In this document: positions 50,966 to 60,312 of the stretch, piece by piece | Layout of the letters: each line of letters opens with the position of its first letter | Numbering within the stretch: the stretch's first letter is position 1 | Assembly: GCF_038023995.1 (NCBI RefSeq) | Contig: NZ_CP150660.1 | Span: forward strand, 1,982,501 to 2,046,500 | DNA length: 64,000 nt | Direction: 5' to 3' | Origin: Polaribacter atrinae | Lineage (GTDB): Bacteria > Bacteroidota > Bacteroidia > Flavobacteriales > Flavobacteriaceae | Program-made: the position numbers and the translations under genes | The notes under the pieces: generated by a model | What the model was told of the DNA's origin: nothing | The model's input: the letters and a program-made list of their open reading frames with translations, nothing else | Databases searched by the model: none

Positions 50966-52189
50966 CTAATTCCTTAGCATTTTCTTATTTGGTAAAAATA
51001 ATGATATAAAATAGATAAACAATATAATTCCATAATGTCTAGAAAAAAAATTCTCTGTTAAATTTATAATTAATATTTGTACAATAAATACAAGGATAAA
51101 TTTGGGGTAATTTACTTTTCGAAATAAATAATATAAATAATATAAAAACAATAATAAAAAGACCCAACCTCCATATAAAATTAAATTAAAATAATAATTA
51201 TGAGTATTATACGTAGATATTTTATAAAAATCGCTTTTAAAACTATTTTGATAACAGTTATTTAATTCTTCTTGTAATGACTTACCATAACCTAACAATG
51301 GTAGTTCTTCTAATAAGTTTAAAGAACATTTAATAATAGCAACTCTAATATTAATAGAGTTATGATAATTACCAACTAGAGGTCTATTTATTTCTGTTCT
51401 AATTTCATTAAATCTTTCCTTAACAAGGCCATTAAATGCTAAAATAAAGAACGCCCCAACAATTAAAAAAACAGATATAAATTTTAATAACAACTTCTTT
51501 TTAAAACTCTTAAAAGATATAATTAGATAAATAATAAATGTTAGTACCAATAAAATTATATTAATTTTTGATACAAAAACAAAGATAAAAAAAGACGTAA
51601 AAATAATATTGAGTAAATTAAAGATTAAAGAAAATCTAACCGTTTTTTTGAGTCCTAAAAAAAGTGATATTGTTAAGCTAGTAAGTAAAAAAGCAGAAAA
51701 ATATGTTTGATGAATTGCTACAGAAGTATTTTCTAGAACATAGGTTCTAAACAATGGTATATTATAATTATTAATTGCAAAAATTTGCTGAATTTTATTC
51801 TCCTTAAGAAATACAATCAAATAAATAATAGTTTGTAAAACAACACTTCCCTGAAAAATAAGCAAAGAACGATCTCTAACTTTATTATCTATATAACTTG
51901 GCTTATATAAGAAAATAATAGGAAAAATTAGAAAAGGAAGGTGAAGTAATATCTTTGTTAGACTAAGATCTAATGTAAATATTTCATGAAATAAAAACAT
52001 CCAAAAAACAAAAGTCAGTGCAATTATTTTACTATCAAAAGTGATTTTTTTTTTAGTCTTTATAAAATCATAAACAGCAAATATTGAGCAAAATATAATA
52101 AAAATAGAGTTTATATTTGCTTTCATCAATGGAAAAGCAGCAAGAGACAAATATAGAATTATTGTTAATTTAGTAACTACCCTTTCCAT
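50966..52189 (-). CDS. O-antigen ligase/polymerase family membrane protein (Wzy/WaaL-like), first of two
   Basis: The 407-residue protein has about eleven hydrophobic segments and, before the last ones, a hydrophilic loop with NYHNSINIRVAIIKCSLNLLEELPLLGYG. The R-x-x-x-x and PLLGYG arrangement is typical of the Wzy_C/O-antigen ligase family, followed by THNYYFNLILYGG with the conserved His. It polymerises repeat units or ligates them to an acceptor. The start overlaps the end of the GT4 gene by one base. Confidence 0.85.
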   Translation of the reverse strand: MERVVTKLTIILYLSLAAFPLMKANINSIFIIFCSIFAVYDFIKTKKKITFDSKIIALTFVFWMFLFHEIFTLDLSLTKILLHLPFLIFPIIFLYKPSYIDNKVRDRSLLIFQGSVVLQTIIYLIVFLKENKIQQIFAINNYNIPLFRTYVLENTSVAIHQTYFSAFLLTSLTISLFLGLKKTVRFSLIFNLLNIIFTSFFIFVFVSKINIILLVLTFIIYLIISFKSFKKKLLLKFISVFLIVGAFFILAFNGLVKERFNEIRTEINRPLVGNYHNSINIRVAIIKCSLNLLEELPLLGYGKSLQEELNNCYQNSFKSDFYKISTYNTHNYYFNLILYGGWVFLLLFLYYLYYLFRKVNYPKFILVFIVQILIINLTENFFSRHYGIILFIYFISLFLPNKKMLRN

Positions 52190-53277
52190 TATAAAACACT
52201 TTTATATAATTTTTTCCAGTCTTCTATTCTGTTTTTCCAAGTATATTTTTCTAACACAAAATTATATAATTTTTCACCTTGTTCTATTTGTTTTTCTTTA
52301 GACCACTTTAAGACCTCTTCTAAACTAGATATTAGTTCTTTTTGATTTGGATTAATTAAAAAACCACCATTTTCTTTCCAAAGTTTATTTAAACCCGTTT
52401 GATAGGTTGTTATTACAGGCGTTTTTAAAATTGCAGCTTCTAAATTAACCATACCTATAACTTCTGAGTGTGAAGGTGCCGCTAACACAAATGCATTCTT
52501 AATTAATTTATGTTTAGCTTCTGCTTCTACAAAACCTAAGAACTCTATATTATTAGAATCAATATTAGAACTCTCAATTATTTTTTCTAAATTATTTTTA
52601 TAAACATTAAACTCTCCTGCAATTTTTAACTTTACATTTTTAGGGTTAATTTTTATAAAGGATTTAATCAATAAATCAATTCCTTTTTTCTCATCTAATC
52701 TCCCTATATAAAGTATATATTTTTCTTTTTTATCAATTAAATTTAAATCTTCTTTTTGTTCTTTTATTAAATTAGGAATCTCTTCTATATTTCCATTTAT
52801 AAAAAGTTTTTTAAGGTTTTTGGTTTCTTCACCTGTAATTGAATGAACAACTGTAGCCTTAGAAAAATACTTTTTTGTAAAAAAATTAAAATAAAATTTC
52901 TTTTTAAACTTACCTTGTTCCCACAACCAAGGCTCAAACATACCATGTGCAGTAATAATAAATGGAATATTATTTTTAATAGCATATTTAGCTGCTATAA
53001 ATTGTGGAAACATCCACGTTCCATGAATATGAATACAATCAATTTTCTTCTCACTACAAATTTCATGTATTTTCACCTTCCATTCTTTAGAATACAACCA
53101 AGGTTTTTTATCAGAATTAACTACATATGCACTTTTATCTTCCTTTTCTTTACGTGACGTTAAAATAAATGAAGTATAGTTTTCATTAGATAATTCTTCC
53201 GTTAAGTTTTTAACCACAGTTCTTATACCTCCACTAGAAAATGAATAGTTTTCAACTATGTGTAATATTTTTATCAT
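52189..53277 (-). CDS. Glycosyltransferase family 4
   Basis: The 362-residue GT-B enzyme has the acceptor-side motif SFSSGGIRTVVKNL and IHIHGTWMFPQF at the N-terminus. The C-terminal donor domain has YILYIGRLDEKKGIDLLI and SEVIGMVNLEAAI, the E-x7-E motif of retaining GT4 enzymes. It adds a sugar to the repeat unit. The start lies inside the 3' end of the preceding polymerase-like gene (26-base overlap). Confidence 0.92.
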   Translation of the reverse strand: MIKILHIVENYSFSSGGIRTVVKNLTEELSNENYTSFILTSRKEKEDKSAYVVNSDKKPWLYSKEWKVKIHEICSEKKIDCIHIHGTWMFPQFIAAKYAIKNNIPFIITAHGMFEPWLWEQGKFKKKFYFNFFTKKYFSKATVVHSITGEETKNLKKLFINGNIEEIPNLIKEQKEDLNLIDKKEKYILYIGRLDEKKGIDLLIKSFIKINPKNVKLKIAGEFNVYKNNLEKIIESSNIDSNNIEFLGFVEAEAKHKLIKNAFVLAAPSHSEVIGMVNLEAAILKTPVITTYQTGLNKLWKENGGFLINPNQKELISSLEEVLKWSKEKQIEQGEKLYNFVLEKYTWKNRIEDWKKLYKSVL

Positions 53278-54442
53278 TAAAGTCTTTTATAAAAATTAGA
53301 ACAAAAAAATAAAATTCTGGAGGAAAATAATGCCCTTCTCTAAATAATTTAATTATTAAATAAAAAAAGATTCCTTGCTCATAAACCTTACTTTCCTTTT
53401 TAAATAAGTTATAACTTCTGTAAAAAAAATAACTTATCATAAGAAGACCAAAGATACCTAAATCTGCCAACATTCTTAAGAAAAGAGAGTTCGCATCTTG
53501 TTGATTTATTTTAGATAGATTTTGTTTAATTAAGTAATCTGGAGGAGATAACTCTGGGTACACCTTTTCATACTCATATTTATAAGAACCTAAGCCTGTT
53601 CCCAAAGGATAATTAAAAAAAATATTTTTTGAAACAAACACATTACTTAACAAAGCATAAGAACTTAGATTGATGTGTTTTTTAAATTCTCCAGTATTTG
53701 TAGCAACTAAAGATTCTTGAGTTTGCTTTAGTCTTCTAACGAATATATTTCCGTTATTCTCATCTGAATAAACATCCCATTGAGTATAAATATAATAAGA
53801 ACTTGCTCCTAATATAACAAATACTAGAAATGAATATTTTAAAAAATATTTTATTTTTAAAAGAGGCAAAAATAGTATTAACACTAAGCCAATATAACCA
53901 ATTGAAGATTTTGAGAGTAAAATTGTGATTAAAATAATTATAAATTTAAAATATGATTTTTTCATTAAGGTTACATAAACAGCGGGAAGCATTATTGCTG
54001 CATAATGTGCCGGTTCTGACAGAATACCATTTAGCCTTTGTGGAGTAAATAAATTAATATTTAAATAAAACATTGGTATTGCTAATACAGCAATATAAAA
54101 AGCAGTATTAACATACGTTTTAAACAGCCGTTTTGTATTATACTCTCTAATAAAATTATAATAATAAAAACTACTAAGAACCACCCCTATTAACTGTGCA
54201 AATAATGAACCAATGGGATTTCTTAAAACAACATACATGATAATACCATGTATAAGCAAAAAACTATATACAATTATCATATTTTTATTTGCAACCAATT
54301 TAGTTTTAAATAAAAACACTCCTAAATTAACAAACAAAATTATATAGAAAAGCTTCCAATCAATAATATAATGAAAGGCAAAATTCTCAGAAAATAAAGC
54401 AAAAACGCTACTAAAAATAAGGTATTTATCTAATAATTTCAC
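53252..54442 (-). CDS. O-antigen ligase/polymerase family membrane protein (Wzy-like), second of two
   Basis: The 396-residue protein has about ten hydrophobic segments and a large loop containing NVFVSKNIFFNYPLGTGLG before DANSLFLRMLADLGIFGLL, the Wzy-like pattern. It starts with GTG (54442), overlapping the GT2 gene by 17 bases; no upstream ATG fits. Having this and the protein at 50966 suggests that one is the polymerase and the other a ligase, but the sequence does not say which. Confidence 0.83.
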   Translation of the reverse strand: MKLLDKYLIFSSVFALFSENFAFHYIIDWKLFYIILFVNLGVFLFKTKLVANKNMIIVYSFLLIHGIIMYVVLRNPIGSLFAQLIGVVLSSFYYYNFIREYNTKRLFKTYVNTAFYIAVLAIPMFYLNINLFTPQRLNGILSEPAHYAAIMLPAVYVTLMKKSYFKFIIILITILLSKSSIGYIGLVLILFLPLLKIKYFLKYSFLVFVILGASSYYIYTQWDVYSDENNGNIFVRRLKQTQESLVATNTGEFKKHINLSSYALLSNVFVSKNIFFNYPLGTGLGSYKYEYEKVYPELSPPDYLIKQNLSKINQQDANSLFLRMLADLGIFGLLMISYFFYRSYNLFKKESKVYEQGIFFYLIIKLFREGHYFPPEFYFFVLIFIKDFNDKNITHS

Positions 54443-55190
54443 ATCTTATTTTTTTAAAATAATACTTAAATAATGCTATATTGTAATCTAAAAAGCATAA
54501 TATAACACCAATTCCTGCAGTTTTATTTTTAGCTTTAAAAGTTTCTTTAAATGCCAAAGAAATATGATTATTACTAACACCTCCATCTGCCATTTTTGCT
54601 GTAACCTTTTCTATTTTAATCGATTTTAAATTGTCTTTTGCTCTTAATAACATCTCATAATCACCCGCTATTCTATAAGATTCATTAAAAAATCCGTATT
54701 TAGAAAAATAGTTTTTATTATGAAAAGCACCAACATGTGCAATATTCATGTATCTCTTAAATTTAGACCAAGACCAACTCCCATTTATTTTGTTTATGAT
54801 ATTTTCTTCGTTATCAATAACATCTACATTAGAATAAACAAGATCTACATTATCATTTGCCGCTAAAATAACCTTTAAATAAGCTTCTAACGCATCTTCT
54901 GTGTAACAATCATCCGAACCTAAAAAAGAAACCCAGTTGCCCTTAGCTAATTTTACACCTTTATTAAACGCATTATATATACCACTGTCTTTTTCTGAAA
55001 TCCAAGTATATTGTATATTTCTCTTTTTAAACACAGCTTCATATGATTTAATAATTTCTATCGTAGCATCTTTAGAATCGCCGTCTATTAAAATGTATTC
55101 GAAGTGACTTATTGATTGGTTTAAAACAGATTCTATTGTTTTTCTGACTGTTTTTTCAGAATTAAAAGTTACAGTTATAATTGATAACAT
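54426..55190 (-). CDS. Glycosyltransferase family 2
   Basis: The 254-residue GT-A enzyme has MLSIITVTFNSEKTVRKTIESVL, YILIDGDSKDATIEII, NAFNKGVKLAKGNWVSFLGSDD (the DxD-like metal site as SDD) and HVGAFHNKNYF. This is the WcaA/WcaE-like group acting on lipid-linked intermediates. The family and length are ordinary. It lies 107 bases downstream of the next GT4 gene. Confidence 0.92.
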   Translation of the reverse strand: MLSIITVTFNSEKTVRKTIESVLNQSISHFEYILIDGDSKDATIEIIKSYEAVFKKRNIQYTWISEKDSGIYNAFNKGVKLAKGNWVSFLGSDDCYTEDALEAYLKVILAANDNVDLVYSNVDVIDNEENIINKINGSWSWSKFKRYMNIAHVGAFHNKNYFSKYGFFNESYRIAGDYEMLLRAKDNLKSIKIEKVTAKMADGGVSNNHISLAFKETFKAKNKTAGIGVILCFLDYNIALFKYYFKKIRCEIIR

Positions 55191-55297
55191 ATGAATGAAT
55201 TTGATTCTATTTCTTATTAACCAACGATAATAAGACTAAATAAATTTCGGTTATTGTTCAGGAGGGTTTAAAAGAAATCTTATTTCAGTTTGTCTCT

Positions 55298-56437
55298 TTA
55301 AACAACTACCACTTCTTTATATACTTTATATATATTATCTGTATTTAATTTTGACGAGAAGTTTTTTATTGCATGTTCAAAAGCTGTTTCTCCTATCAAT
55401 TTTAAATCCTTTCTATTTTCGTTAATTTTATAGATAATTTCTGCTAACTGCTCAGTATCACCTAGATCATATATGTATCCTAAATTTGTAGCAGTAATAA
55501 TCTCTTTATTAGCTCCATTTTTATTTGCTATAACAGGAATTTTATTCATCATATACTCTACCGTTACCCTACCAAAAGCTTCTCTATTAGAAGAAACTAT
55601 TCCTAAATCCATCATTTTTAAAAAATTATCAACATGAGCAATATAGCCTTTAAAAACAACATTTTCATTAAGACCTTCTTTTTCTACATACTCTTTTAAA
55701 ACCTCTACATATGTATCTAACCCATCCCCAACAATATACAGCACAAAATTTGATTGCTTCTTTTGATTTTTAAGATATGATAATGCTTTTATAACTTCTA
55801 TTTGGTTCTTATTTTCAGATATAGCACCCAATACACATATTTTTAAAGGATCTGTAAAATTATATATTTTTTCAAAATTATTTTTTATTTTAATACCATT
55901 ATATATTACTTTTATTTTTTCAGGATTAATATAATTAGAGTAATACTCTTTTAAATCTTTTGAAACTGTAATAATTACTGATGCATTTAAATTAAAATAA
56001 TTTCCTGCATTTTCAATTCCTGTTTCGTATTTTAAATTAAAATCATCTTTCCCATATTCCCTTATATGCCAAACATGAGGAATTTTCATCCTATTTGATA
56101 AATACCCTCCTAAATTAGTAGCGCTAGAATTGGTGTGAATTAAATCAAAATTATAATTGTATTTTCTTAAGAAACCCAAAACTTTTTTAAATAAAAATTT
56201 ATTAATTATTATTTTAGTTTTGGCTTTAATAAATGTGTTCGAATTTAACCAGTTATAATATCTAAAAACATAATAATCAATATTATTTTCTTCTAACTTA
56301 GAAGAAAAAGTACCCTTTTCAGGTACAATTACAGTCGGACTAATATTATAATCAGTTTTTAAATCTATTAAAAGTTGTAATAATGATTTATTGGCTCCAT
56401 ATAAAAAAGAATAATGAGTAATAAATAAAATTTTCAT
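55298..56437 (-). CDS. Glycosyltransferase family 4
   Basis: The 379-residue GT-B enzyme starts MKILFITHYSFLYGANKSLLQ, with a Gly-Ala loop for acceptor binding. The donor domain has LKICVLGAISENKNQIEVIKAL and SNREAFGRVTVEYMMNKIPVIA, the E-x7-E motif. It adds a sugar to the repeat unit. It is separated from the flippase gene by 118 bases that include a perfect hairpin, so its expression may be partly independent. Confidence 0.92.
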   Translation of the reverse strand: MKILFITHYSFLYGANKSLLQLLIDLKTDYNISPTVIVPEKGTFSSKLEENNIDYYVFRYYNWLNSNTFIKAKTKIIINKFLFKKVLGFLRKYNYNFDLIHTNSSATNLGGYLSNRMKIPHVWHIREYGKDDFNLKYETGIENAGNYFNLNASVIITVSKDLKEYYSNYINPEKIKVIYNGIKIKNNFEKIYNFTDPLKICVLGAISENKNQIEVIKALSYLKNQKKQSNFVLYIVGDGLDTYVEVLKEYVEKEGLNENVVFKGYIAHVDNFLKMMDLGIVSSNREAFGRVTVEYMMNKIPVIANKNGANKEIITATNLGYIYDLGDTEQLAEIIYKINENRKDLKLIGETAFEHAIKNFSSKLNTDNIYKVYKEVVVV

Positions 56438-56532
56438 TTTGTCTTATTAGAATTGAATATTTGAACGAACTCATTTAAAAGGCTTTTTCTTTAAAAAAGG
56501 AGAATTTAAAATAAGGTAATTCTGTTTTAATT

Positions 56533-56559
56533 TTGATAAATAAGGTTACTATTTATCAA
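56533..56559 (-). other. Hairpin overlapping the flippase stop codon
   Basis: TTGATAAATA (56533-56542) pairs perfectly with TATTTATCAA (56550-56559), with a seven-base loop; the flippase stop (56556-56558) lies in one arm. It is in the middle of the polysaccharide operon and is followed by AT-rich sequence, so it could be a weak terminator or an RNA-processing or stability element. Confidence 0.45.
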
Positions 56560-57875
56560 TTTATAAATAATATAGATTTTAATTTTAATTTAAAATTAAT
56601 TCTTAATTCTTTAAAAAACAAATCATAGAATAAACCTACAAAAGCATAAGATATTAAGGTTGATAATGCTGCTCCTGTAAGACCAAATTTATGAATCAAA
56701 ATAATATTTAAAATAATGTTTAAAATTGCACCTAAAATATTTCTATAAAATGAATGCATATAAAAACCTTCAGCGACAAGCCATTTAGAGCTAATAGTTG
56801 TGAAAAAGAAAAATATATTTGACCATATGTAAATACTTAATATTTTATAAGATTGAAGATAACTATTACCATATAATTTTTCTATAATCCATTCTCCAAA
56901 AAAAGTAATAAACAAAGAAAGAAATACCGCTAACCAAAACAGTAAGCTATATAAATTGGTAATTCTTTTATAATATATTTTTTTATCTTTTGTTTTATAA
57001 AATAAAATTGCGGGAAAAAAAGAAACTGCAATAATGTTTGGTATAAAATACCAAACCTCACTTAGACTTATTGAAACAGCGTATAAACCTGCATCTTTAG
57101 CCCCTAAAATATCTTTTACCATTATTTGATCTATTTTAGTATAAACTATGTACATCATGCCACTTAAAAAAAGGGGCCAACTCTTTTTAAGAAGACTTAA
57201 AACATAATTTTTATCAAAATCAAAAATAGAAACCTTTATTTTACTTTTATTAAAATATAGAAATGTAAATAAATGAGTAATAAAAAATTCTAAAACAATA
57301 ACTATTGCAAAATACGCAACAGTTGCATTTAATTCTATTAATACAATCTTTAAAATACAAGAAATTGAAACCGCAATGATTCTAGAATAGACTACAAATT
57401 TAGATTTAACTTGACTTTGAAAGTAAAAATCAAAAACTTCTAAACTTTGGAGAATCAGAAATGAAGAAAATATTAAAATTAAAAATCTAATTTCTAAAAA
57501 ATCTTTATTTAAAAAAACAAATAAAATTAAAATTAGAAATGAAACTAAACCGAAAAAGAGCTTCATTAGAAAAGCAGTACCTAAAATTTTTCCGATTTCA
57601 ACATTATTCTTCGCATTTACAAACTCTTTTACAGCAATATCATTTAAACCTATCATACCAATAGGTAAAAACAAAGCAACTAAACTATTGCTATAAGCTA
57701 AAAGACCAAATGTTTCTGGCCCTAAATATCTAGCAACCCATGCACCTACAAAAATAGCAGAAAAGAAACCTAAAATCTTACTCATGAAAAGCCACAGAGT
57801 ATTATTAAGATACTTTACAAAATTTACATTATTTCTAATCTGTATCAGTTTATTTTTTAATGAATTAAATATCAT
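56556..57875 (-). CDS. Wzx-type polysaccharide flippase
   Basis: The 439-residue membrane protein has about twelve hydrophobic segments of the polysaccharide-synthesis MATE/MVF fold, with the N-terminal signature GAWVARYLGPETFGLLAYSNSLV and KIDQIMVKDILGAKDAGLYAVSISLSE in the second repeat. It moves the lipid-linked repeat unit across the inner membrane for polymerisation. Its ATG directly follows the rfbC stop with no gap. Confidence 0.93.
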   Translation of the reverse strand: MIFNSLKNKLIQIRNNVNFVKYLNNTLWLFMSKILGFFSAIFVGAWVARYLGPETFGLLAYSNSLVALFLPIGMIGLNDIAVKEFVNAKNNVEIGKILGTAFLMKLFFGLVSFLILILFVFLNKDFLEIRFLILIFSSFLILQSLEVFDFYFQSQVKSKFVVYSRIIAVSISCILKIVLIELNATVAYFAIVIVLEFFITHLFTFLYFNKSKIKVSIFDFDKNYVLSLLKKSWPLFLSGMMYIVYTKIDQIMVKDILGAKDAGLYAVSISLSEVWYFIPNIIAVSFFPAILFYKTKDKKIYYKRITNLYSLLFWLAVFLSLFITFFGEWIIEKLYGNSYLQSYKILSIYIWSNIFFFFTTISSKWLVAEGFYMHSFYRNILGAILNIILNIILIHKFGLTGAALSTLISYAFVGLFYDLFFKELRINFKLKLKSILFIN

Positions 57876-58445
57876 TTACAGATTTTCACTTGTTTTTGAG
57901 ATATCATTAAAGCTTAAAAAATCTTTTAACATTCTATCTTTATCAGATAATACAATTTCATCCTCCTTTAACTTCCAATCAATATTTAAGTCCTTATCAT
58001 CAAATAAAACACCATCTTCTGAATCAAGGTTATAATAATTATCACATTTATAAGAAACAATCGTATCATCTTCTAAAACAGAAAAACCATGCAAAAAACC
58101 TCTTGGAACAAATAATTGCTTATTATTATCTGCAGACAATTCTACAGAAAAAACTTCTCCAAAAGTTTCAGAATCTTTTCTAGCATCTACAGCAACATCT
58201 AAAATTTTACCTTTTACAACTCGTACTAATTTTGCTTGTGCAAATTCTCCTCTTTGTAAATGTAACCCTCTTACAACACCATATTGAGAGGTAGATTGAT
58301 TTCCTAGAACAAAATCTCCTGTAAACCCAGTTTTTTCTTGGAATTCTTTTTTATTATATTCTAATAAAAAACAACCTCTATTATCTTTAAAAAAAAGAGG
58401 TTCTATAACATAACATCCTTTTAAACTTGTTTCTGTAACTTTCAT
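57876..58445 (-). CDS. rfbC: dTDP-4-dehydrorhamnose 3,5-epimerase
   Basis: The 189-residue cupin enzyme has GVVRGLHLQRGEFAQAKLVRV (catalytic His region), DVAVDARKDSETFG, and FVPRGFLHGFSVLEDD, the RmlC hallmarks. It converts dTDP-4-dehydro-6-deoxyglucose to dTDP-4-dehydrorhamnose. It overlaps rfbA by one base. The C-terminus (DKDRMLKDFLSFND) is ordinary for the family. Confidence 0.95.
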   Translation of the reverse strand: MKVTETSLKGCYVIEPLFFKDNRGCFLLEYNKKEFQEKTGFTGDFVLGNQSTSQYGVVRGLHLQRGEFAQAKLVRVVKGKILDVAVDARKDSETFGEVFSVELSADNNKQLFVPRGFLHGFSVLEDDTIVSYKCDNYYNLDSEDGVLFDDKDLNIDWKLKEDEIVLSDKDRMLKDFLSFNDISKTSENL

Positions 58446-59299
58446 TATATTTTTAATAAATTATTAGAATAACCGCTTTTTAACAAAGGTTTTGTTATTT
58501 CTATCATTTGTTCTTTTGATATAAAACCGGCTCTGTAAGCAGCTTCTTCTATAGAACCAACTTTTAAACCTTGTCTTTCTTCAATTACTTGTACAAACTG
58601 ACCTGCTTGGATTAAAGAATCAAAAGTACCTGTATCTAACCAAGCGGTTCCCCTATCTAAAATTTCTACAGATAGTTTTCCTCGTTTTAAGTACATGTTA
58701 TTCACTTCTGTTATTTCTAATTCGCCCCTTTTACTTGGTTTTATATTTTTAGCAATTTCTACAACATCATTATCATAAAAATAAATACCAGGAACTGCAT
58801 AATTAGACTTTGGCTCTTCTGGCTTTTCTTCGATTGAAATTGCTTTTTGGTTATCATCAAAATCCACCACCCCATAACGTTCTGGGTCATTTACATGATA
58901 TGCATAGACAATACCTCCATTAGGGTTGTTGTTTGCTTTTAACAAGTTAGATAATCCTGATCCATAAAAAATATTATCTCCTAAAATTAAGGCTACTTTT
59001 TCTTTACCAATAAATTTTTCGCCTATAATAAAAGCTTCTGCCAAACCATTTGGCTCTGCCTGAACTTCATACTCAAAACTACAACCAATTTGATTTCCAT
59101 TTCCTAAAAGCTTTTTAAACAAAGGCAAATCTTGTGGTGTAGAAATAATTAAAATTTCTCTTATTCCTGCAGAAATTAACGTTGAAAGAGGATAGTAAAT
59201 CATTGGTTTATCATACACTGGCATTAACTGTTTACTAACCGCCAATGTTAGTGGGTGTAATCTGGTACCAGAACCTCCTGCTAAAACTATTCCTTTCAT
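58445..59299 (-). CDS. rfbA: Glucose-1-phosphate thymidylyltransferase
   Basis: The 284-residue enzyme starts [20 protein letters not shown] and has [49 protein letters not shown] and [14 protein letters not shown], all RmlA motifs. It makes dTDP-glucose from dTTP and glucose-1-phosphate, the first step toward deoxysugars. It lies two bases after rfbB. Confidence 0.96.
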   Translation of the reverse strand: MKGIVLAGGSGTRLHPLTLAVSKQLMPVYDKPMIYYPLSTLISAGIREILIISTPQDLPLFKKLLGNGNQIGCSFEYEVQAEPNGLAEAFIIGEKFIGKEKVALILGDNIFYGSGLSNLLKANNNPNGGIVYAYHVNDPERYGVVDFDDNQKAISIEEKPEEPKSNYAVPGIYFYDNDVVEIAKNIKPSKRGELEITEVNNMYLKRGKLSVEILDRGTAWLDTGTFDSLIQAGQFVQVIEERQGLKVGSIEEAAYRAGFISKEQMIEITKPLLKSGYSNNLLKI

Positions 59300-59301
59300 A
59301 T

Positions 59302-60309
59302 CTAACTATATTTTTCTAAATACCACTGAATGGTTTTTCTAATACCAGTTTCAAAATTCTCTTGAGCTTTCCAGTTTAATTTACCTTCTATTTTTGATGC
59401 ATCAATAGCATATCTAAAATCATGACCCGCTCTATCTTCTACAAAACTGATTTGTTCTTTGTACGATATTTCTTTTGGTTTTTCTTCGTCTAAAATTTCA
59501 CAAATAGCATTTGCTATATATAAATTATTTCGTTCGTTTTTACCACCAACATTGTACGTTTCTCCTAATTTCCCTTCTTTAAAAGCAAGTTCTATTCCTG
59601 TACAATGGTCTAATACAAATAACCAATCTCTTATATTTTTTCCATCACCATAAATGGGAATATTTTCTCCGGAAATTGCTTTTCTAATTATGGTTGGTAT
59701 TAATTTTTCATCATGTTGCTTCGGACCATAATTGTTAGAACAATTGGTAGTTACAACATTCATCCCAAACGTATGAAAATAACTTCTTACCATAAAGTCT
59801 GATGATGCTTTAGAAGCACTATAAGGGCTATTTGGTGCATAAGGGGTTTCTTCTGTAAAGAATCCTGTTTCTCCCAAACTACCATAAACCTCATCTGTAG
59901 AAACATGTAAAAATCTTGAATTTTCAAAACCTTCTGTAAATACATTCGGACTTTCCATCCAATGTTTTTTTGCAACATCTAACAGATTAAAAGTTCCAAA
60001 AACGTTTGTTCTAACAAATGCATCAGGATTTTTAATAGAATTATCTACATGAGATTCTGCTGCAAAATGAATAACACCTATAAATTGATGTTCTTTAAAA
60101 AGATTTTCTACCAGTTCTCTATCACAAATATCACCTTTTACAAAAGTATACCTTTCATTATCTGCCACCTCAGATAAGTTAGAAAGATCACCTGCATAGG
60201 TAAGTAAATCTAAATTTACAACTTTGTAGTTTTTATATTTATTTAAAAAGTAAGGTATAAAATTAGAGCCTATAAACCCAGCTCCACCTGTTATAAGAAT
60301 TGCCTGCAT
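59302..60309 (-). CDS. rfbB: dTDP-glucose 4,6-dehydratase
   Basis: The 335-residue short-chain dehydrogenase has [18 protein letters not shown] (NAD-binding), [25 protein letters not shown] and [12 protein letters not shown] (catalytic Thr/Asp/Glu and YxxxK), plus [18 protein letters not shown], all RmlB hallmarks. It makes dTDP-4-dehydro-6-deoxyglucose. It lies three bases after the chain-length protein gene. Confidence 0.96.
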   Translation of the reverse strand: MQAILITGGAGFIGSNFIPYFLNKYKNYKVVNLDLLTYAGDLSNLSEVADNERYTFVKGDICDRELVENLFKEHQFIGVIHFAAESHVDNSIKNPDAFVRTNVFGTFNLLDVAKKHWMESPNVFTEGFENSRFLHVSTDEVYGSLGETGFFTEETPYAPNSPYSASKASSDFMVRSYFHTFGMNVVTTNCSNNYGPKQHDEKLIPTIIRKAISGENIPIYGDGKNIRDWLFVLDHCTGIELAFKEGKLGETYNVGGKNERNNLYIANAICEILDEEKPKEISYKEQISFVEDRAGHDFRYAIDASKIEGKLNWKAQENFETGIRKTIQWYLEKYS

Positions 60310-60312
60310 TTT

